From contig CM019704.1 in the NCBI GenBank assembly GCA_009760885.1, positions 13,809,803-13,873,802 of the forward strand: DNA of 64,000 nt. Reading direction: 5' to 3'. Each line of letters begins with the position of its first letter. The stretch's first letter is position 1. A program made the translations under genes and the position numbers. The notes beneath the pieces were generated by a model that saw only the letters and a program-made list of their open reading frames with translations, ran no database searches and was not told where the DNA came from. This document shows positions 45,901 through 56,851 of this stretch, piece after piece. The stretch comes from Achatina immaculata. Its lineage: Eukaryota > Mollusca > Gastropoda > Stylommatophora > Achatinidae.

Positions 45901-46005
45901 ATGGTGTGCTCTGTTATATTTTTATGTGATTTTAATGATTTAACCTGCTTTGAATTCAAATATTTATGATTTTTTTAAACATGCCATTCGACTTGGCGCC
46001 ATCCA

Positions 46006-47019
46006 GAAAAGGATGATGAAAAGACACGGGATACAAGTCTTGTCATAATGAAACAGATTGTATTTAATATAATTAAGAGACATTTTAAAAAAGCAAGTGA
46101 GAGAAAATCTGTAAGAAGTATAGAGAATTATTACTTAAGAACACGCATGTGTTGGAGAATACAACGATTTGATTATAAGAGAATTTGAGAGGTTAGCCGG
46201 ACCTTTCTCTTCAAACAGTGCGAATGAAAGGATATGTATATATATGTGTCCAGCAGAAAGATTGCTTTATTCAATGCGAATCAATATTTCTATTCCTGAA
46301 GTGTTTAAATATCTATATATGAGATGACAACAACAAAAAATATGTTTCTCAATCAAGAGTACAGTGAATGCAGTCTACACCAAGACGTGGAAAGAAAAAG
46401 CCAGAAGAGAGAAACGCCAAATGCAAAAAAAAAAAGATATTGCATGAAAGAAAAAAAGCTTTTCTTCGATGAGCTTTTCACTTCAAGTGAGTTTGATTGG
46501 AGTCATTTATCTGTACCGAGACTTCATGCATCAACTTCCGCACGCTTCAATACACGTCTTTCCTGGTATCATCAGGGACATGCCTTCTTTCATTTAAACC
46601 GACTCTCTTCACACGATCCTCGTTCCTCTAGAGGGCAAGATCGATTGGGCTCAAATAGGTAAATCCCATGCACTGCTTCAAAGACCACTGATTATGGAAA
46701 AATATGTATTTTCATTTGCTCAGACAAGCCTCAAAGACATCTATAAACTGAGAAGAAACCAGGCGTGATTGCTGAGCTAACCAATGCATTCCAGCACAAG
46801 GAAAGCAGATTTGGAAATATGAGCGCAGTGAAAGTGGAAAATATATGTTAATATTGTATGTCTGAAATTATACATTTCAAATGTCAAGAAATATCAAACA
46901 GGAATTTACTTGGAAATATACGTGATTTCAAGTGGGTGTTTTAATTAGCGTAACTCAATAACGGGAGCGTTGGCGCCAACTTTCTTTATAACGAGAAACA
47001 ACTAGAGCAGAAGTGTTAT
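46006..47019. other. Non-coding spacer
   Basis: A 112-codon frame at 46324-46662 is Lys- and Ser-rich without a recognisable domain. Confidence 0.4.
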
Positions 47020-47365
47020 CAGTGATGGCTAAACTTGCTTAAGATGTGAGTCACATGCGATGAATTTCAAATAAACCGCAAGAAGGTGTGACCAGGACAA
47101 GAGAGGGATGGGATAGGGGTGGGGGTGTTGGCATGGGACGGGGTTAGAGTATGGAAGGAGCCGGGGTTGTACCCATGGGGTCTGATCCGCCGAGTGAAAT
47201 TTCAGTTTATATCCAGCAAATAATTATAACACTTTAAGTTTTTTCTTCTCTGTATTACGTATGGTACGAAAAAAAAAGCATTTCAGCCAGCATAATTCCG
47301 CGAGCCGCATATTACATGTCAAAAGAGCCGCATTAGGCTCGCAAGCCGCAGTTTGGCCACCCCTG
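47020..47365. mobile_element. hAT-type non-autonomous element, 346 bp
   Basis: Left end CAGTGATGGCTAAACTTGC; right end, inverted, CAGGGGTGGCCAAACTGCGG. The right end also has 'gcaagccgca', 'agagccgcattaggctcg' and 'gcgagccgcat', the GAGCCGCA-rich arrangement seen in many hAT MITEs. I could not see an 8-bp duplication. No coding sequence. Confidence 0.7.
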
Positions 47366-47459
47366 GTATAGATGAACTATTATTCAAAATTCATGACTAT
47401 GTGACTCATAACTTTACATCTTAACCTAATACTTTGTGAATGAAAATACTATAAAATCT

Positions 47460-47795
47460 CTCATTAGACCCCTAAAAGATCAGTCACCGAAGGTTAGCCA
47501 CAGAAGATTATTCAGTGGAAGAATAGTCACAGAAGATTAGTCCTTAGAAGATTGGTCACCAAAAAAAAAAACAAAGACAAAAACTAGCCACTAGAGGATT
47601 AGTCACCAGAAGGTTAAGTACTGGAGGATTAGTCACTAAAAAGATGAAGTTTTAGAAGATTAGTCACCGATAAGATTTAATCACTCTAGTCACCGAAAGG
47701 ATCGATTCATTAGAAGATTTGTCACCGAAAATATTAATGGTTTAGGGAATAAAAGATTAATCACTAGAAAATTAGCCACCGTACAGAAAAACGTT
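47460..47795. repeat. Degenerate 15-18 bp array
   Basis: AGAAGATTAGTCACCGAAA-like units recur around fifteen times with substitutions and gaps. Low sequence identity suggests an old array. Confidence 0.75.
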
Positions 47796-47934
47796 AATGA
47801 TTCCGTAATAATAATTTCATATTTTCAAATCCTAAGCTGTTGGATTTTGTAGATAATGTTAAAATACACTGAATCCTGATACAACTATGTCGCCAGTGAT
47901 ATGGTCCTTTCTTAGCTCCGGAAAAGGTACGGAA

Positions 47935-48180
47935 AACACGAAATATTACTACTTGTTTCTTCTGTCAACCCGAGAAAGACATTTAACAGAGTGAAAAGAT
48001 CTGGACTATATCAAGTATTAGAAAACTTTGGGTACCCGTCATTACTTAGATCATGCGTAGGTCCACGTGGCACATCTAGAGTTTTGTTTTTAATTTCTGT
48101 ACATGAGAACGAGGTTTCTAACGTATTACCATGTCAGGCCTCGGTGAAGTATCATTCACTTCAGGGGTTCACGGCATGAA
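47935..48180 (+). pseudogene. Reverse-transcriptase relic
   Basis: One frame reads NPRKTFNRVKRSGLYQVLEN, then FGYPSLLRSCV and later TSRVLFLISVHENEVSNVLP. This follows the RT motif A region of LINEs (xxKAFDxVxRxxLWxVLxxFGxP, then a short gap, (A/S)RVL and SxxFPV). The catalytic Asp would lie just before the visible block and is not identifiable, and the YADD region is absent. Confidence 0.5.
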
Positions 48181-48985
48181 CAAGAAATGAGAACCGCTGT
48201 TTCGGTGTCCATGTATATTTAATGAAAAGTTCGCCAGTCACGTTTTGCTTCATGCAATACCATTTACTAGCATATATTACGAGTCTGATTGCATACAATA
48301 AAATCCCTACCATGTAAAATATTTCTTTAATGTCAATAGCCTTATATTGGGTATTGCGCTCCCGGCCTTGTCTATGTGCTGGCTTGGCACTGAGAGCTCA
48401 TCCGCCAGATGGTTTTCCGTGCTCTGGGATTATCAAATTTTCAGAGGTCGTTTCAGCTTTACAGAGTTAAAACAAGAAAATCATTATCGGATAATGTAAG
48501 CGAGTTGAGAGCGAAATATTGTAACTGTCTGGTTTACTTTATGTTTTCTATTATTTTCTCACTTTCAGTTTCAGTTGATTTAGTAATAAAATAGTTCGGG
48601 TCATATCAAGAGGCATATTACAAAAATGAAAGCCATACTACGGGAGAAAGGTAGAAGGAACTAGAGCAAGGTAAAATGATAGCAATTTAAATTGGTGGGC
48701 ATAAAAAAAGGTGGACTGGATTCAGCCTCGCCGAGTACGCTATCAAAACAATGAACAGAGCAAGACTATTGTAGCCAACTTCCCATTGGTAGGAAAAAAA
48801 AAGCTGTCAAACGTTCCTTCGCTCCATACGACAAGTTTGGTGAAGCAACTGAGAAAAAACACATAAAATAATAGTAAAAGTAGGTTTTACTCGTGTATAA
48901 TATACACACTGAATGTATATTATCAAGTATGTAAACATAATGACTTATCACTGATTAATATCAGTCTGGGGAACTCAGGCCTCTT
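48181..48985. other. Non-coding spacer
   Basis: Nothing recognised. Confidence 0.4.
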
Positions 48986-49525
48986 GTCTGAAGATCTTGG
49001 CTTGGGTCTAAAGATGTAGGCTTCAGGTATGAAGATATGGACTTCAGGTTTGACGATATGGACTTCAGGTTTGAAGATATGGACTTCAGGTATGAAGATA
49101 TGGACTTCAGGTTTGAAGATATGGACTTCAGGTTTGAAGATATGGACTTCCGGTTTGAAGATATGGACTTCAGGTATGAAGATATGGACTTCAGGTATGA
49201 AGATATGGACTTCAGGTTTGAAGATATGGGCTTCAGGTTTGAAGATATGGACTTCAGGTTTGAAGATATGGACTTCAGGTTTGAAGATATGGACTTCAGG
49301 TTTGAAGATATGGACTTCAGGTATGAAGATATGGGCTTCAGGTTTGAAGATATGGGCTTCAAGTCTGAGGTTGTGAGTTTTAGGTACGAATATCTGGCCT
49401 TCAAGTCTGAAGATAAGGGTTTTCATGTCTGAAGGTTAGCGAACGAAGAAGAAGAAGATGCCTGAAGGTGTAGACTGCGCATGTATAAAGTTGTGGGCTT
49501 CATGCCTGAAGATGTAGGCTTCAGG
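48986..49525. repeat. 21-bp minisatellite, about 20 copies
   Basis: Unit GAAGATATGGACTTCAGGTTT, with a TTT/TAT alternation and occasional GGGCTTC. Units are regular from 49031 and degenerate after about 49370. Since 21 is a multiple of three, four frames of 115-167 codons stay open on both strands. None has coding support. Confidence 0.95.
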
Positions 49526-49649
49526 TCAGGCTCGGCGAACTAGTTTTAACCCAGGCCGTATACTACCCTCTAATAAAAAAAGTAAAAAGGTGAAGCCAGT
49601 CCTATAGCAAATGCCGTAGTTGATGAAAAGTTAGAGACCTCATTATGCT

Positions 49650-49850
49650 GGGCCATCAGCGTATGATGTAGGTAGTTCCTTTCCTCGCTGCCTTTCCTTC
49701 ACAGATTTTCTCTGGTACCCATTTTACGAAGCTTTGTTGACCTCGGGGCCGTATTGGTCGGAAAAAAAGTCCCCTTAGCTGGGGATTCGAACCCTCGACC
49801 ATTTGGTTGCTAGACGAGTGCTCTGACAACTACGCTAGCCGGTTCCAACC
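49650..49850 (-). mobile_element. tRNA-derived SINE
   Basis: The minus strand has A-box TAGCGTAGTTGTCAGAGCAC and a perfect B-box GGTTCGAATCC (complement at 49783-49793). The body motif ATGGGTACCAGAGAAAATCT precedes 'aaggaaaggcagcgagg'. The head also looks like a tRNA pseudogene, but the attached body shared with 23004 argues for a SINE. Confidence 0.75.
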
Positions 49851-49879
49851 CTTTACTGGAGTTCTGGATTATATGTTCT

Positions 49880-49960
49880 TGGGCTGATGCGTTAGTTTAG
49901 CCTGGCTAAGGAAGGAGATTCCTACCTGATCTTGTGGTAGTGGAATCTCCTAAAAATGTG
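49880..49960 (+). mobile_element. SINE-1 internal fragment
   Basis: 'tttagcctggctaaggaaggagattcc' and 'gtggtagtggaatctcctaaaaa' match the middle of the copy at 26805 ('ggcctggctaaaggggcaggga', 'gtggtggattctgctaaag'). Confidence 0.4.
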
Positions 49961-50119
49961 GCTTATTGTTCTCACTTTAGGACTTTATGAAAACCATGTA
50001 ATCAACTTCCTTTTCAAACACGATATGTGCGCATTGCATCAAGATTATCAAAGTTACAGAAAATATGCTCCCAGTCCAATATCAACCTTTTGTTGGGTGG
50101 TAAAAATAAATCGGTTGCC

Positions 50120-50545
50120 ATATCGATACGGCGCATTTCCTTTAGCAGCAGTAGGGTATCATGGACAATAATAAACTTCGGAGGTTACTGTGAAATGCTG
50201 GATATGCTTCTGAGGTTGATCCGAAACAAAAGACTTCTCAACATGGGCGTCATTCTCCCGCCCGACAATGCGGCCCGCACAAAAGCTTTACTCAAGGTAC
50301 TCATCTTGGAGATTTTCAACCATTCCCCGTTAAAGCCCGAACTTGACGCCAGGCGACTACCTTCTCTTCAAAAGATGAAGGTCTGGCTGACCACTCAGCG
50401 CTTCGAAACCAACGAGAAGCTCATAGATGGAGTAAACAACCGGCTGGATACCCCGGAGGCGCTGTTATTTTTATGACAGATTACAAAAGCTGGTACCATA
50501 ATAGATACGAGCCTGAATCTGAGTGGTGACTGTATAGAAAAGTAA
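50120..50545 (+). pseudogene. Mariner transposase C-terminal half
   Basis: From about 50168: INFGGYCEMLDMLLRLIRNK, LNMGVILPPDNAARTKALL, EIFNHSPLKPELDARRLPSL, QRFETNEKLIDGVNNRL and, past a stop, LNLSGDCIEK. This follows the SETMAR-type mariner order TINSxRYCETL / GVxLLHDNARPH / YSPDLAPSDFHLF / RFxTxEELKxAVxxWL / CLNxGGDYVEK. The second catalytic Asp (PPDNAA) remains; in the third-Asp region LDARRL keeps an Asp. The N-terminal DNA-binding half is absent. Confidence 0.8.
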
Positions 50546-50772
50546 TGCAATTAAATTTGGTAAGTTTATTTTTGGCTTTCTTTTTTAACCTAAGAAATCG
50601 GAGGTTGAGTTTGTAATACTCATCTATAAATTCGTATAATTCCAGATATATCAGTGAATAATAATAACTGCATCAACACTAGGAAGGAGCAGAAGAAGAA
50701 GAAGAAGCAGAAGGATCTATTTTACCACGCTGGTCAAACTACATACAAGATTGTCATATACATATATGTACA

Positions 50773-50815
<43 letters not shown>

Positions 50816-51276
50816 CGAGGGAGAGAGGGAGAGAGGAAGAGAGAGAAATAAGGCTTACTCGTATTAAATAGGACAGTTCTTAACAACGATTCTTAGCATA
50901 TCCCAGCATCATAAACTCAACAAATGAGACAAACTTAACAACAACAAAAAAAAACTTCTACAGACAGATACATTGTACCTGTACGACCTAACTAAACAAA
51001 TCTACAAGGTAACAGAAAGGAAAAAAAAACGTTTAGTGAGCGCCAAACCAAACTGCAACTGTTTTCACGTTTATTTATACACTCTTTTAATTCCAGTTAA
51101 TAAAAGCCATTAGGTTACCTCACCAAGCAGGAGATTTCTTCTTCTCCAATTATCTTTTTGTTGCCATTTCCTTTAATTATGACAAATAGGAAGTGTGAGA
51201 AACGAAAATTTACCACTGAAATATTACAAGAGTTTTATGTAAGTGATTACTAGTTCTGGTTCACGTCGGTCGAATA
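50546..51276. other. Non-coding spacer with (TA)n
   Basis: TA run at about 50773-50812 and a GAGAG run after it. Nothing else recognised. Confidence 0.5.
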
Positions 51277-51484
51277 TAGTGGTTCCTAATTTGGGATCCA
51301 TGGACCCCAGGAAGTCCAAGGAAGGATTGTTATGGATCCACTGACCAGAATGTGGACTGGGTCGATTAAAAAAAAGTTAATATCATCTGGGATCTTTTTA
51401 TTGCTTTATTTGTAACACACACGCGGCCCATAGTTGTTCTCAGACCGGAAAGAGATTCCAGAGTAAAAAAGTTGAGAACCATTG
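51277..51484. mobile_element. hAT-type MITE, 208 bp (sister of 40701-40909)
   Basis: It starts TAGTGGTTCCTAATTTGGG and ends, inverted, CAATGGTTCTCAACTTTTTT. The interior matches the sister copy ('gatccatgga', 'tcatctgggatc..ttattgctttat', 'ggcccatagttgttctcagac'). The flanks GTCGAATA and GTCTAAAG agree only partly. Confidence 0.82.
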
Positions 51485-51782
51485 GTCTAAAGGGTTTCAT
51501 TAAAATATATGAACAGAAACTTAGAAAGGAAAAACTGATGTAACATGTTTTAATTAAAACTTAAGCAAAATATGCGAATCCATTCCACACCAGCCAGTGG
51601 TAGTATATGTGTATATCGTGACCGTAAGTGATAATCCATGTGACCTGTTAGAGAACTTATGCATATCACAGAACTACACAGCAAAACGATGCAGGTAAGG
51701 CTGAGAGCAAATATGAATGTGGCGATAGGGAAGATTAACATGAGGGAAAAAAGAAACATTTGAATGAAGTGAAATGCTTCAC

Positions 51783-52016
51783 CATCATTATCATCTCGTG
51801 CCGTCTCCCTACGTAAGGTTGGCTGCAACGAGTTTCTAGTTTGTTCTGCCTCTCGCCATCGTAGTTCGCTCGGCCGAACTGGTTCTTGTGCATCTCTTGA
51901 CGTTGTGCACCCACTTATGTCGTTGTCGTCCTCCTGCTCTCTTCCCTTCGGTCGCGTCCTGAAGCAGTCTTTAGTATAGAATTGTAGATCTTGACGTGCC
52001 CAAAGTATCTACTCAC
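51783..52016 (-). mobile_element. LINE E, 5'-truncated 3' end
   Basis: The minus strand gives HVSRYFGHVKIYNSILKTAS and, in shifted frames, KRAGGRQRHKWVHNVKRCT, RTTMARGRTN and a GDGTR end followed by TGATAATGATGG. This is the RYFGHV / GRxRxxW / M-A-x-x-R layout of LINE C-termini. ATGCTTCA at 51775-51782 and 52017-52024 is a probable 8-bp target duplication. The stop is again supplied by the tail. Confidence 0.75.
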
Positions 52017-52024
52017 ATGCTTCA

Positions 52025-53109
52025 TCATAACTTATTTGAATGGTAATGGTTTGCCTGTATATTGTATAACACTGGAATGTGAGCAAATGAGAAGAAGAGT
52101 CCCCTATGAACCATCCCGTGCTCATTTCGTTTTTCTCCTGTCGGATTACATGGCATGATACGTAATTTATATTTTCTATCTTCGTTATTTCAAAAATCAC
52201 ATCAAGCGAATAAAGGAGGGAAAGAAACAAACATTCGGATGAAGTTACACTGATGTCATTTGTCAAATTAAAGAAGTGATACCGGAGAGAGAGGGAGAGA
52301 GAGAAAGAGAGAGAGAGAGAGAGAATGCAAACAGATAAAGACTGACATGAGAGGGAAAAAAAGGGAGGATAATTATCATCGCGCCTGTATTCAAAATGTC
52401 ACTGCCCTATGCATCAAGCTAAATTAATCCCCTTTGGATGCAGTTGGCCCCGAGCACATTTAGCTTCTCATGTCAATGATCTTGTCAAAGATCCAATGTC
52501 TCGTCATTGTTATGTTCGTTCCTGCTTGACTTTGCGCCTTATAACCTCTCTTTCGCTCTGTGTTAAGAGTTTTTGCTCAAATGCTGTCGGAAAAAATATT
52601 GTAGTGATACCTTTCGTTTTAAATCTTAAAGGAAAGGTTTTGAAATAGACAAAGGTTAGCTAAAATAGAATTTGCCAAGTTTGATTCTGTTGACCGGTTT
52701 TTGTCATGAATGAAAAAATCCTGAATTTGCTTCTTGACCACAGCAACAGCAAGGAAATGTTAACCCGCCATGATCCCCAGCCTCTTTGCTATCGAGTTTC
52801 TTTTGTTTTCCGTCCTTTTAGCCCTCTTTTTTTCTCAGCTAACAGTGTGTCCTTAGGCAGAGTAGCTTTCCATTCCAGTGAAGATCTCTCGCCAGTTCAT
52901 ATCAGTCTTTGTGGTTGATGATCAATGACTTTGACATTATTTGACTAATTAAAATTTGTTTCAGTAAAAAACTTTCTGAAATATTACTGTCGTGATCATG
53001 CTGAATAAAATAAAACCATAGATTTCTCTAGAATGGTAAACGCGCAAATAAAAGTTTCTACCAAGTTCCTACGTGGATGTTAGAAAATTTTCATCAGTGA
53101 TCAGTGTCA
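52025..53109. other. Non-coding spacer with a (GA)n tract
   Basis: GA run at about 52285-52323. No gene recognised. Confidence 0.45.
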
Positions 53110-53900
53110 CAGAGTTACTGGGTAGCGAAGTGGTTAGTGCACTCGTCTCTCATGGCAAAGGTCGGTGGTTCGAATCCGACCAGAGGCGTGCCAGTTATCC
53201 AGCTGTAGAAATGAGTACTCGGCTCCATCAGGGGCTGTAGAATGGAAGATGGTGAGATGTGATGCAGATCACATCACTCTTTAGCGTGTCGGCAAGTCAA
53301 GGATGGTACGGGCACTAATACCATACCTCCTAGTGTGTCGACAAGTCAAGAATAGTACAGACACTAATACCATACCTCCTAGTGTGTCGACAAGTCAAGG
53401 ATAGTACAGACACTAATACCATACCTCCTAGTGTGTCGACAAGTCAAGAATAGTACAGACACTAATACCATACCTCCTAGTGTGTCGACAAGTCAAGGAT
53501 AGTACAGACACTAATACCATACCTCCTAGTGTGTCAACAAGTCAAGGATAGTACAGACACTAATATCATACCTCCTAGTGTGTCGACAAGTCAAGGATAG
53601 TACAGACACTAATACCATACCTCCTAGTGTGTCGACAAGTCAAGGATAGTGCAGACACTAATACCATACCTCCTAGTGTGTCGACAAGTCAAGGATAGTA
53701 CAGACACTAATACCATACCTCCTAGTGTGTCGACAAGTCAAGGATAGTGCAGACACTAATATCATACCTCCTAGTGTGTCGACAAGTCAAGGATAGTACA
53801 GACACTAATACCATACCTCCTAGTGTGTCGACAAGTCAAGGATAGTACAGACACTAATACCATACCTCCTAGTGTGTTAAAAGGCCAAGGTCAGCACGGG
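53110..53900 (+). mobile_element. tRNA-derived SINE with an expanded 49-bp VNTR
   Basis: The head has A-box GTAGCGAAGTGGTTAGTGC and perfect B-box GGTTCGAATCC inside a GTCGG/CCGAC stem (about 53160-53185). The body follows with CCAGTTATCCAGCTGTAGAA and 'atgagtactcggc'. Instead of a single 3' module there are about twelve tandem copies of a 49-bp unit, so the element is nearly 800 bp. A promoter for RNA polymerase III is plausible from the boxes. Confidence 0.8.
53285..53880. repeat. 49-bp VNTR, about 12 copies
   Basis: Unit GTGTGTCGACAAGTCAAGGA plus 'tagtacagacactaataccatacctccta', with starts near 53341, 53390 and 53439. The first copy ('cggcaagtcaaggatggtacggg') and the last ('aaaggccaaggtcagcacggg') are diverged and the middle ones nearly identical, so the array expanded from inside. 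Confidence 0.95.
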
Positions 53901-54202
53901 AAATCACACTACAAAGATTCCAAGCACCATTCATACCACAAAACTCCCAGATACTACTCACATTACACAGCTCACAGGCACCGTTCATAAGAAACAAAAA
54001 CTTAACATTGCTGGAATAAACACACTCTTAATTCACTCACAATACGGGATCCCCTAATATGATTTTATTTTTAAAGCACAGTGCCCAGAAACCAAGCTCG
54101 ACGCACGGGACTTCCTATCACAGTTTAAGATGCAATGCCGGTGGATTTGATAATGTGTTAACACTACTCAGTATACAAATCGTTTTTAACAACGTTCAAA
54201 AT
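53901..54202. other. Non-coding spacer
   Basis: Nothing recognised. Confidence 0.4.
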
Positions 54203-55075
54203 ACGAGGGGAGTTCATAAAGTAATGCACCACATCGTTGTTTTTTCCAGCTAATAATAAAGATAGAAGCATGGAATTTTGCACACTTTAAATATGACATG
54301 TGCTGATTGTGTGAACCAAACTGCACCGCAACTGGCCAAAGAATATGGTTGTCCTAACTGTTGAAATGAAGCGTGTTAGCGACTTGCGGTATAAGCAGCG
54401 AATTGTGATAGAATTTCTCGTTGTAGAGAAGGAAACTGTTGTGAACATTCACAAGCGTCTATGAGATGTGTATGGAAGTTTTGCAATCGACAGGAGTACA
54501 GTCAGTCGATGGGTTCAGAGAATCAAAGAATCAATAAGTGGATATAAGAAATTGCATGATTGGCCGCGCTGTGAACGTTCTGCCACAGCCACCAAGGCAG
54601 AGATTGTGAAATGCCCTCTTACTGATAGGCGTATCACTACTCAACAATTGGCCTTAAAGCTGTCAATCAGCAATGGTAGTGCAAATGCTGTATAAATGCT
54701 CTCGGGATTTTCTAAGGTTTGCGTAAGATGGGTTCCTGGAAGTCTCACAAATGACCATCGATTGCAAAGGAAAGCAATTTCTTCCGAATTGTTGGAGCAT
54801 TTCAGTGCTGCTGAGAGAGAGACCTTTTTGGCTAAGATCGTAACAGGTGACGAAACCTAGGCACATCATTTTGAACCTGAGACAAAAAGACAGTCAATGG
54901 AGTGGCATTATCCGCAATCACCACGAAGAAAGAAATTCAAGACAACTTCAGCTGGAAAGATCATGATCACTGTCTTTTGGTGCATTGAAGGTGTGATTCT
55001 TGTGGATGTTATGCCAAGAGGAGAGACAATCAGTTCGCAAGCTTAGATTAAGACATTGAAAAAAAACTTAATCAA
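54203..55075 (+). pseudogene. Mariner (SETMAR-type) transposon, 3'-truncated
   Basis: It begins with ACGAGGGGAGTTCATAAAGT, like a mariner terminal inverted repeat. In frame order: MKRVSDLRYKQRIVIEFL, YGSFAIDRSTVSRWVQRIK, HDWPRCERSATATKAEI, DRRITTQQLALKLSIS (helix-turn-helix region), then with frameshifts KVCVRWVPGSLTNDH, FLAKIVTGDET and a stop where Trp is expected, AHHFEPETKRQSMEWHYPQS, RKKFKTTSAGKIMITVFW and DVMPRGETISSQA. The first catalytic Asp (GDET) is present. It ends abruptly near 55075 where tandem repeats begin, so the second and third Asp and the right inverted repeat are missing. Confidence 0.85.
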
Positions 55076-55119
55076 TGTTTTCGCAGAGTTCGGGTTTTCG
55101 TTGCACCAGTTTAGTCTAG

Positions 55120-55385
55120 AGTTGGACTTTCTCACTGGAAAACCACGACATGTTTTGGATATCAGTATATCTCTGCTGGGTGAGAGGTGGTAGCCCATCC
55201 AGGCTAGAGTTGGACTTTCTCACCGGAAAACCTCAAGTGTTTTGAGATACCTGTGTATCACCACCGGGTGAGAGGTGGTTGCCCATCCAGTCCAGCGTTG
55301 GACTTTCTCACTGGAAAACCTCAGCGTGATTAGGATACTCATACATCCCCGCCGGATGAGAGGTGGTTGCCCATCTAGACTGCCC
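55120..55385. repeat. 88-89 bp tandem repeat, 3 copies
   Basis: GTTGGACTTTCTCACTGGAA starts units at 55121, 55209 and 55298. Each ends 'gagaggtggtngcccatc'. Identity is moderate. Confidence 0.9.
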
Positions 55386-55504
55386 TGGTCCAGTGTCTCC
55401 GACTTCAGCATTTTGTGGTCGTGGCCGCTACCCTTCCTAGTTGTGACCAGGATGGAGCTTTTGTTCAGGAGGACAAATCCTCGCCACTAGTGAATTCCAC
55501 CCCT

Positions 55505-56225
55505 GGGTTGAACCAGTTTAGGCATATTATCCAAGTATGGGCGTGTTTAGGACATGACCGACCTCTAGATCAGAGGTACCGTGACATGCGTAGCCATCAA
55601 GTTTCACCCCTGGTGTAAGCCGGTTTAGGCATATTTCACCAGTATGGGTGTATATCGGGCGTGACCGACCTCTAGAGCAGAGGTACCGTGACATGTGTAG
55701 CCATCAAGTTTCACCCCTGGTGTAAGCCTGTTTAGGCATATTTCACCAGTATGAGTGTATTTTGGACGCGGCTGGCCTCTTGAGCAGTGGTGCGTGGTAT
55801 GAGTAGCTCTCGCCGCGATACTACTGGACATACCGATTAAGCTTCACTTTATCCTTTCCATCACCTTTTCATTTCGGCGCCACACAGCAACCTTAATTGT
55901 TTTTCCGCATTTTCTTCCTTGGCCGGGAGGAGCTTCACTCCACGCGCGGTATTTGAAGAGTCTTGCCAGTAGTGTCTTAACCTCTGGGTTAAGCCGGTTC
56001 AAGCATTTCGCCCGATATGAGTGCACTTAGGACGTGGCAGACCTCTAGACCAGAGGTGCCGTGATTTGACTATTGTTTGCTTTGCTTTATCCTTTCTATC
56101 ACCTTTTCCGCAGTGGTGCCGCGCGGCAATCCTATTTGCACCTTGTTTCACGGGCCAGGAGGAGCCCCACCACGCACGGCAGCTGAAGAATCTCGCCAGC
56201 AGCGGTAGATTAGCTATCAAACATG
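55505..56225. repeat. 107-bp tandem repeat within a roughly 240-bp higher-order repeat
   Basis: 'gtgtaagccggtttaggcat' type starts lie at 55507, 55613 and 55720 (period 106-107), with GACCTCTAGANCAGAGGTAC inside. A fourth diverged unit is at about 55983. After the third and fourth units the same tail follows ('ttatcctttc.atcaccttttc', 'ggccgggaggagc' or 'ggccaggaggagc', 'gaagantctngccag'), giving a larger repeat of about 240 bp at 55740-55982 and 55983-56225. No coding or known element recognised. Confidence 0.8.
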
Positions 56226-56612
56226 ACTCTCATCTACCCTAAGCGTCTGGTTTTCAGGCGCCAGATATTCGCCTTCGCCCCTTCTCCTGTCAGTTTAAAC
56301 AGTTCTGCCACGAGAAGGCCAGGAGCTAGACTTGACTGCCAGAGGCTATTTGAGACGCACGCCGTTGGAGTTGAGAACGTATCCTCCACCCCACCTCCAG
56401 CAATAACAGTCCTTAGAACCAAAGCACAGAGCAAAACCAAAACGATGCAATTAATTTTTTTTGTAGCTTTTTTAACACAGACGCTTAAACGGCTCACAGC
56501 GCTCTTTTTTTTATCGACTTCTGTCAAACATTGTTCATTGGTCATCATGGCTGTCCAAAGTTATCTTAACAAATTTCTATGAAACCATGTTCCCAGACTG
56601 TCCTTAGACTTT
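56226..56612. other. Non-coding spacer
   Basis: Open frames of 104-119 codons on both strands lack domains. Confidence 0.4.
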
Positions 56613-56624
56613 ATTGGCTTATTT

Positions 56625-56839
56625 TCATTCATTCCTTTGCATGTCCCTTGCGGAACTTTGCCTCCCAAACAGCACTCCTGTAGGCCTCTCGGTTGTGAGC
56701 AAGATGGCCTGCTGCTGCTGCATCCATTTCCAGATCATCAACGATGTCTTGCAGCCATCTTCGTTTCGGTCTTCCTCTTTTTCTTTTTCCCATTATGTAT
56801 CCTTCCAATACGGTCTTCTCTAAATTATCATGACGTTTA
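56625..56839 (-). mobile_element. LINE A copy, 215-bp 3' fragment, with 12-bp TSD
   Basis: ATTGGCTTATTT at 56613-56624 and 56840-56851 brackets it. The minus strand encodes KRHDNLEKTVLEGYIMGKRK, then RGRPKRRWLQDIVDDL, ending FRKGHAKE. The tail is short ('cattcattcc' on plus). The frame is uninterrupted through the fragment, so it is probably a recent insertion. Confidence 0.93.
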
Positions 56840-56851
56840 ATTGGCTTATTT

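Larger units (their letters stand above)
43605..46005 (+). mobile_element. Mariner-like DNA transposon relic carrying a nested LINE A
   Basis: Transposase fragments lie on both sides of a LINE insertion. The left flank has GAGTGGCGCCGAAAGG and the right flank, inverted, has GGATGGCGCCAAGTCG, a possible decayed terminal inverted repeat; this and the outer limits are uncertain. A segment at about 44290-44823 does not look like transposase and may be another unrecognised insertion. Confidence 0.7.

Noticed and set aside
48923..49432. Four long frames (115-167 codons) on both strands
   Set aside because: They arise from a 21-bp tandem repeat lacking stop codons in several frames.
53140..53190. 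A possible tRNA gene (good A and B boxes)
   Set aside because: The acceptor stem does not close and a SINE body follows; it is the head of a tRNA-derived SINE. The same applies at 49783.
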